Shown: in pieces, positions 6,265-7,095 of the stretch
How positions within the stretch are numbered: position 1 is the stretch's first letter
Layout: each line of letters begins with the position of its first letter
Source of the DNA: a bacterium
Lineage (GTDB): Bacteria; Patescibacteriota; Minisyncoccia; Phycocordibacterales; UBA10002
Length of the DNA: 7,095 nt
NCBI GenBank assembly: GCA_030648695.1
Contig: JAUSHG010000004.1
Location: forward strand, 1-7,095
Direction of reading: 5' to 3'
Notes under the pieces: generated by a model
Told to the model about the DNA's origin: nothing
What the model saw: only the letters and a program-made list of their open reading frames with translations
The model's database searches: none
Position numbers and translations under genes: made by a program

Positions 6265-6288
6265 TCCTCCCCTCTTAAGAGGGGAGGA
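6265..6288. repeat. Perfect 24-bp palindrome in the ndk leader
   Basis: The arms TCCTCCCCTC (6265-6274) and GAGGGGAGGA (6279-6288) are perfectly complementary around TTAA. The outer parts, CACC at 6257-6260 and GGTG at 6301-6304, also match, so the complete element is probably an imperfect inverted repeat of about 50 bp. I recall similar CCTCCCC/GGGGAGG elements dispersed in CPR intergenic regions. In RNA it would form a 10-bp, GC-rich hairpin within the ndk leader. It is not a terminator because no T-run follows. Its right arm is purine-rich and imitates Shine-Dalgarno sequence, and its end supplies an in-frame GTG at 6302. Confidence 0.8.
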
Positions 6289-6319
6289 GGGCAGAGGAGA
6301 GGTGAACGATTCGTATTGT

Positions 6320-6925
6320 ATGGCACACGCAAAAGCAGAACGTACCCTCGTAGTCATCAAGCCAGACGGCGTACAGCGTACCCTTGTGGGTGAAATAATT
6401 AAGCGCTATGAGCGCATGGGATTGAAGCTCGTGGGCATGAAGATGCTTGTCCCAAGTCACGACCATGTGGAGGTGCATTACACCCTTGACCCGCACTGGA
6501 TTAAGAACGTGGGCGAGAAATCTATTGAAAGCTACAAGAAGAAAGGGCTTACGCCTCCGACTGACGACCCGATTAAACTGGGGAAGGGGGTATTGGAGAA
6601 TCTGCGCAAGTACCTCACCAGCGGTCCGGTCATTGCTATGGTCTGGCAAGGCGCACATGCAGTGCAGATTGTACGGAAAGTGACGGGAGGCACCGAACCT
6701 CTCTCATCAGACGTGGGCACTATCAGGGGCGATTTTGTGCTTGATTCGTACCAAATGGCCGATTCTGATACACGGGCCATCAGAAACCTTATTCATGCCT
6801 CCGGCTCGGTTTCCGAGGCGGAAAAGGAGATTCCGCACTGGTTTAAGGGAGAGGAACTTATGAATTACCGCCTGGTACAGGAGCAGATTCTCTATGATGT
6901 GAATTTGGACGGCCTATTGGAGTAG
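6320..6925 (+). CDS. ndk: Nucleoside diphosphate kinase, long form
   Basis: The 201-residue enzyme moves the gamma-phosphate of ATP to other (d)NDPs through a phosphohistidine, balancing NTP pools in the cytoplasm. It shows ERTLVVIKPDGVQR (7-20, Lys14 binds phosphate), Tyr54, KYLTSGPVIAMV (97-108), GTIRGDF (133-139, Arg136) and the active-site block NLIHASGS with Asn156 and catalytic His159. The family norm is about 130-150 residues. The extra length comes from an insertion of about 25 residues near 58-90, a few more residues before the active site (DSYQMADSDTRA, 142-153), and a C-terminal tail ending in DVNLDGLLE. The tail and insertions match the long NDKs I recall from CPR bacteria. The usual HGSD signature is HASGS here. 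ATG 6320 is chosen because MAHAKAERT fits the family N-terminus; GTG 6302 would add six residues and lies in a repeat. No clear ribosome site precedes the ATG. Confidence 0.95.
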   Translation: MAHAKAERTLVVIKPDGVQRTLVGEIIKRYERMGLKLVGMKMLVPSHDHVEVHYTLDPHWIKNVGEKSIESYKKKGLTPPTDDPIKLGKGVLENLRKYLTSGPVIAMVWQGAHAVQIVRKVTGGTEPLSSDVGTIRGDFVLDSYQMADSDTRAIRNLIHASGSVSEAEKEIPHWFKGEELMNYRLVQEQILYDVNLDGLLE

Positions 6926-6930
6926 GCCAT

Positions 6931-7062
6931 CCACCAAGTACCACGAATAAAAACACTAAGTACCACCAAGACCTCGAGACAGTATTCTCTGTTCCCGTTT
7001 GTGGCGCTTCGTGTCCTCATTTTGGTGGTTTTTCGTGTCCTACTCGTGGTCATTCGTGTTTC
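6931..7062. repeat. Inverted array of CACGAA/TTCGTG-type short repeats
   Basis: Immediately after ndk the left arm (6931-6970) carries CCACCAAG, ACCACGAA, ACACTAAG and ACCACCAAG units. The right arm (about 7003-7060) carries the opposite orientation: CTTCGTGTCC (7009), TTTCGTGTCC (7031), CTCGTGGTC (7043) and ATTCGTGTT (7052). ACCACCAA at 6962-6969 pairs exactly with TTGGTGGT at 7022-7029, and ACCACGA at 6940-6946 with TCGTGGT at 7044-7050, so a transcript could fold into a long, imperfect hairpin. Similar CACGAA-rich repeats are known in the intergenic DNA of many environmental bacteria. No gene is visible in 6926-7095. Confidence 0.65.
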
Positions 7063-7095
7063 TAAAAAGCTGTCAAGAAGTTTTTGGCCGATTTA

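Noticed and set aside
6265..6295. Palindrome before ndk as an intrinsic terminator for the acetyltransferase gene
   Set aside because: No T-run follows on either strand, and it lies downstream of a promoter that reads into ndk.
6302..6319. GTG at 6302 as the ndk start
   Set aside because: The GTG belongs to the end of the inverted repeat, the nearest AGGAG is only 2 nt away, and the six added residues (MNDSYC) do not fit the family N-terminus.
7000..7062. CRISPR array
   Set aside because: The units are about 8-10 nt, imperfect and irregularly spaced, with no 25-35 nt repeats or uniform spacers and no cas gene in view.
7071..7076. Minus-strand TTGACA as a -35 box near the right edge
   Set aside because: No -10-like hexamer follows at 16-18 bp on the minus strand; that position falls in the CACGAA-type array.

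Overview
The window looks like chromosomal DNA from a member of the Candidate Phyla Radiation (Patescibacteria), most likely a Parcubacteria-type lineage. The pointers are a soluble VirD4/HerA-like ATPase with the long N-terminal region typical of these genomes, a roughly 200-residue nucleoside diphosphate kinase with the insertions and C-terminal tail I associate with CPR versions, weak or absent Shine-Dalgarno sites before several genes, and short dispersed repeats in almost every gap. TGA ends the first large gene, so the genetic code appears standard and not the TGA-Gly code of Gracilibacteria/SR1. All placement is from recall of families; no search was run.

Layout. At the left edge a minus-strand gene begins and runs out of the window after 15 codons. 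It has a strong consensus promoter (TTGACT, 18 bp, TGC-TATAAT) and a leader of about 77 nt with a small hairpin. Divergent from it, on the plus strand, lies a 707-residue protein with a Pro/Ala-rich disordered head and a long helical body. It overlaps by 4 nt (ATGA) with a 96-residue all-helical protein. A 60-bp REP-like double hairpin follows, then a 910-residue P-loop ATPase of the VirD4/TraG/HerA class. These three genes form a co-oriented module. The ATPase chemistry is clear; the two helical partners are unrecognised. The module could be a DNA- or protein-translocating machine, but no relaxase, pilus or membrane component is visible to confirm that.

The 91-nt gap after the ATPase holds two kinds of heptanucleotide tandem repeat and a half copy of the REP-like element, whose end supplies the ribosome binding site of the next gene, a GNAT acetyltransferase. 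A second promoter (TTGGCT, 18 bp, TGC-TAGGAT) and a perfect 24-bp palindrome precede ndk, the nucleoside diphosphate kinase gene. The last 170 nt contain an inverted array of CACGAA/TTCGTG-type short repeats and no gene that I can see.

The most informative points for follow-up are the three-gene ATPase module, the possible leaderless starts (a -10-like box 6-7 nt before the ATG of two genes), and the way dispersed repeats have been built into leaders and ribosome binding sites.
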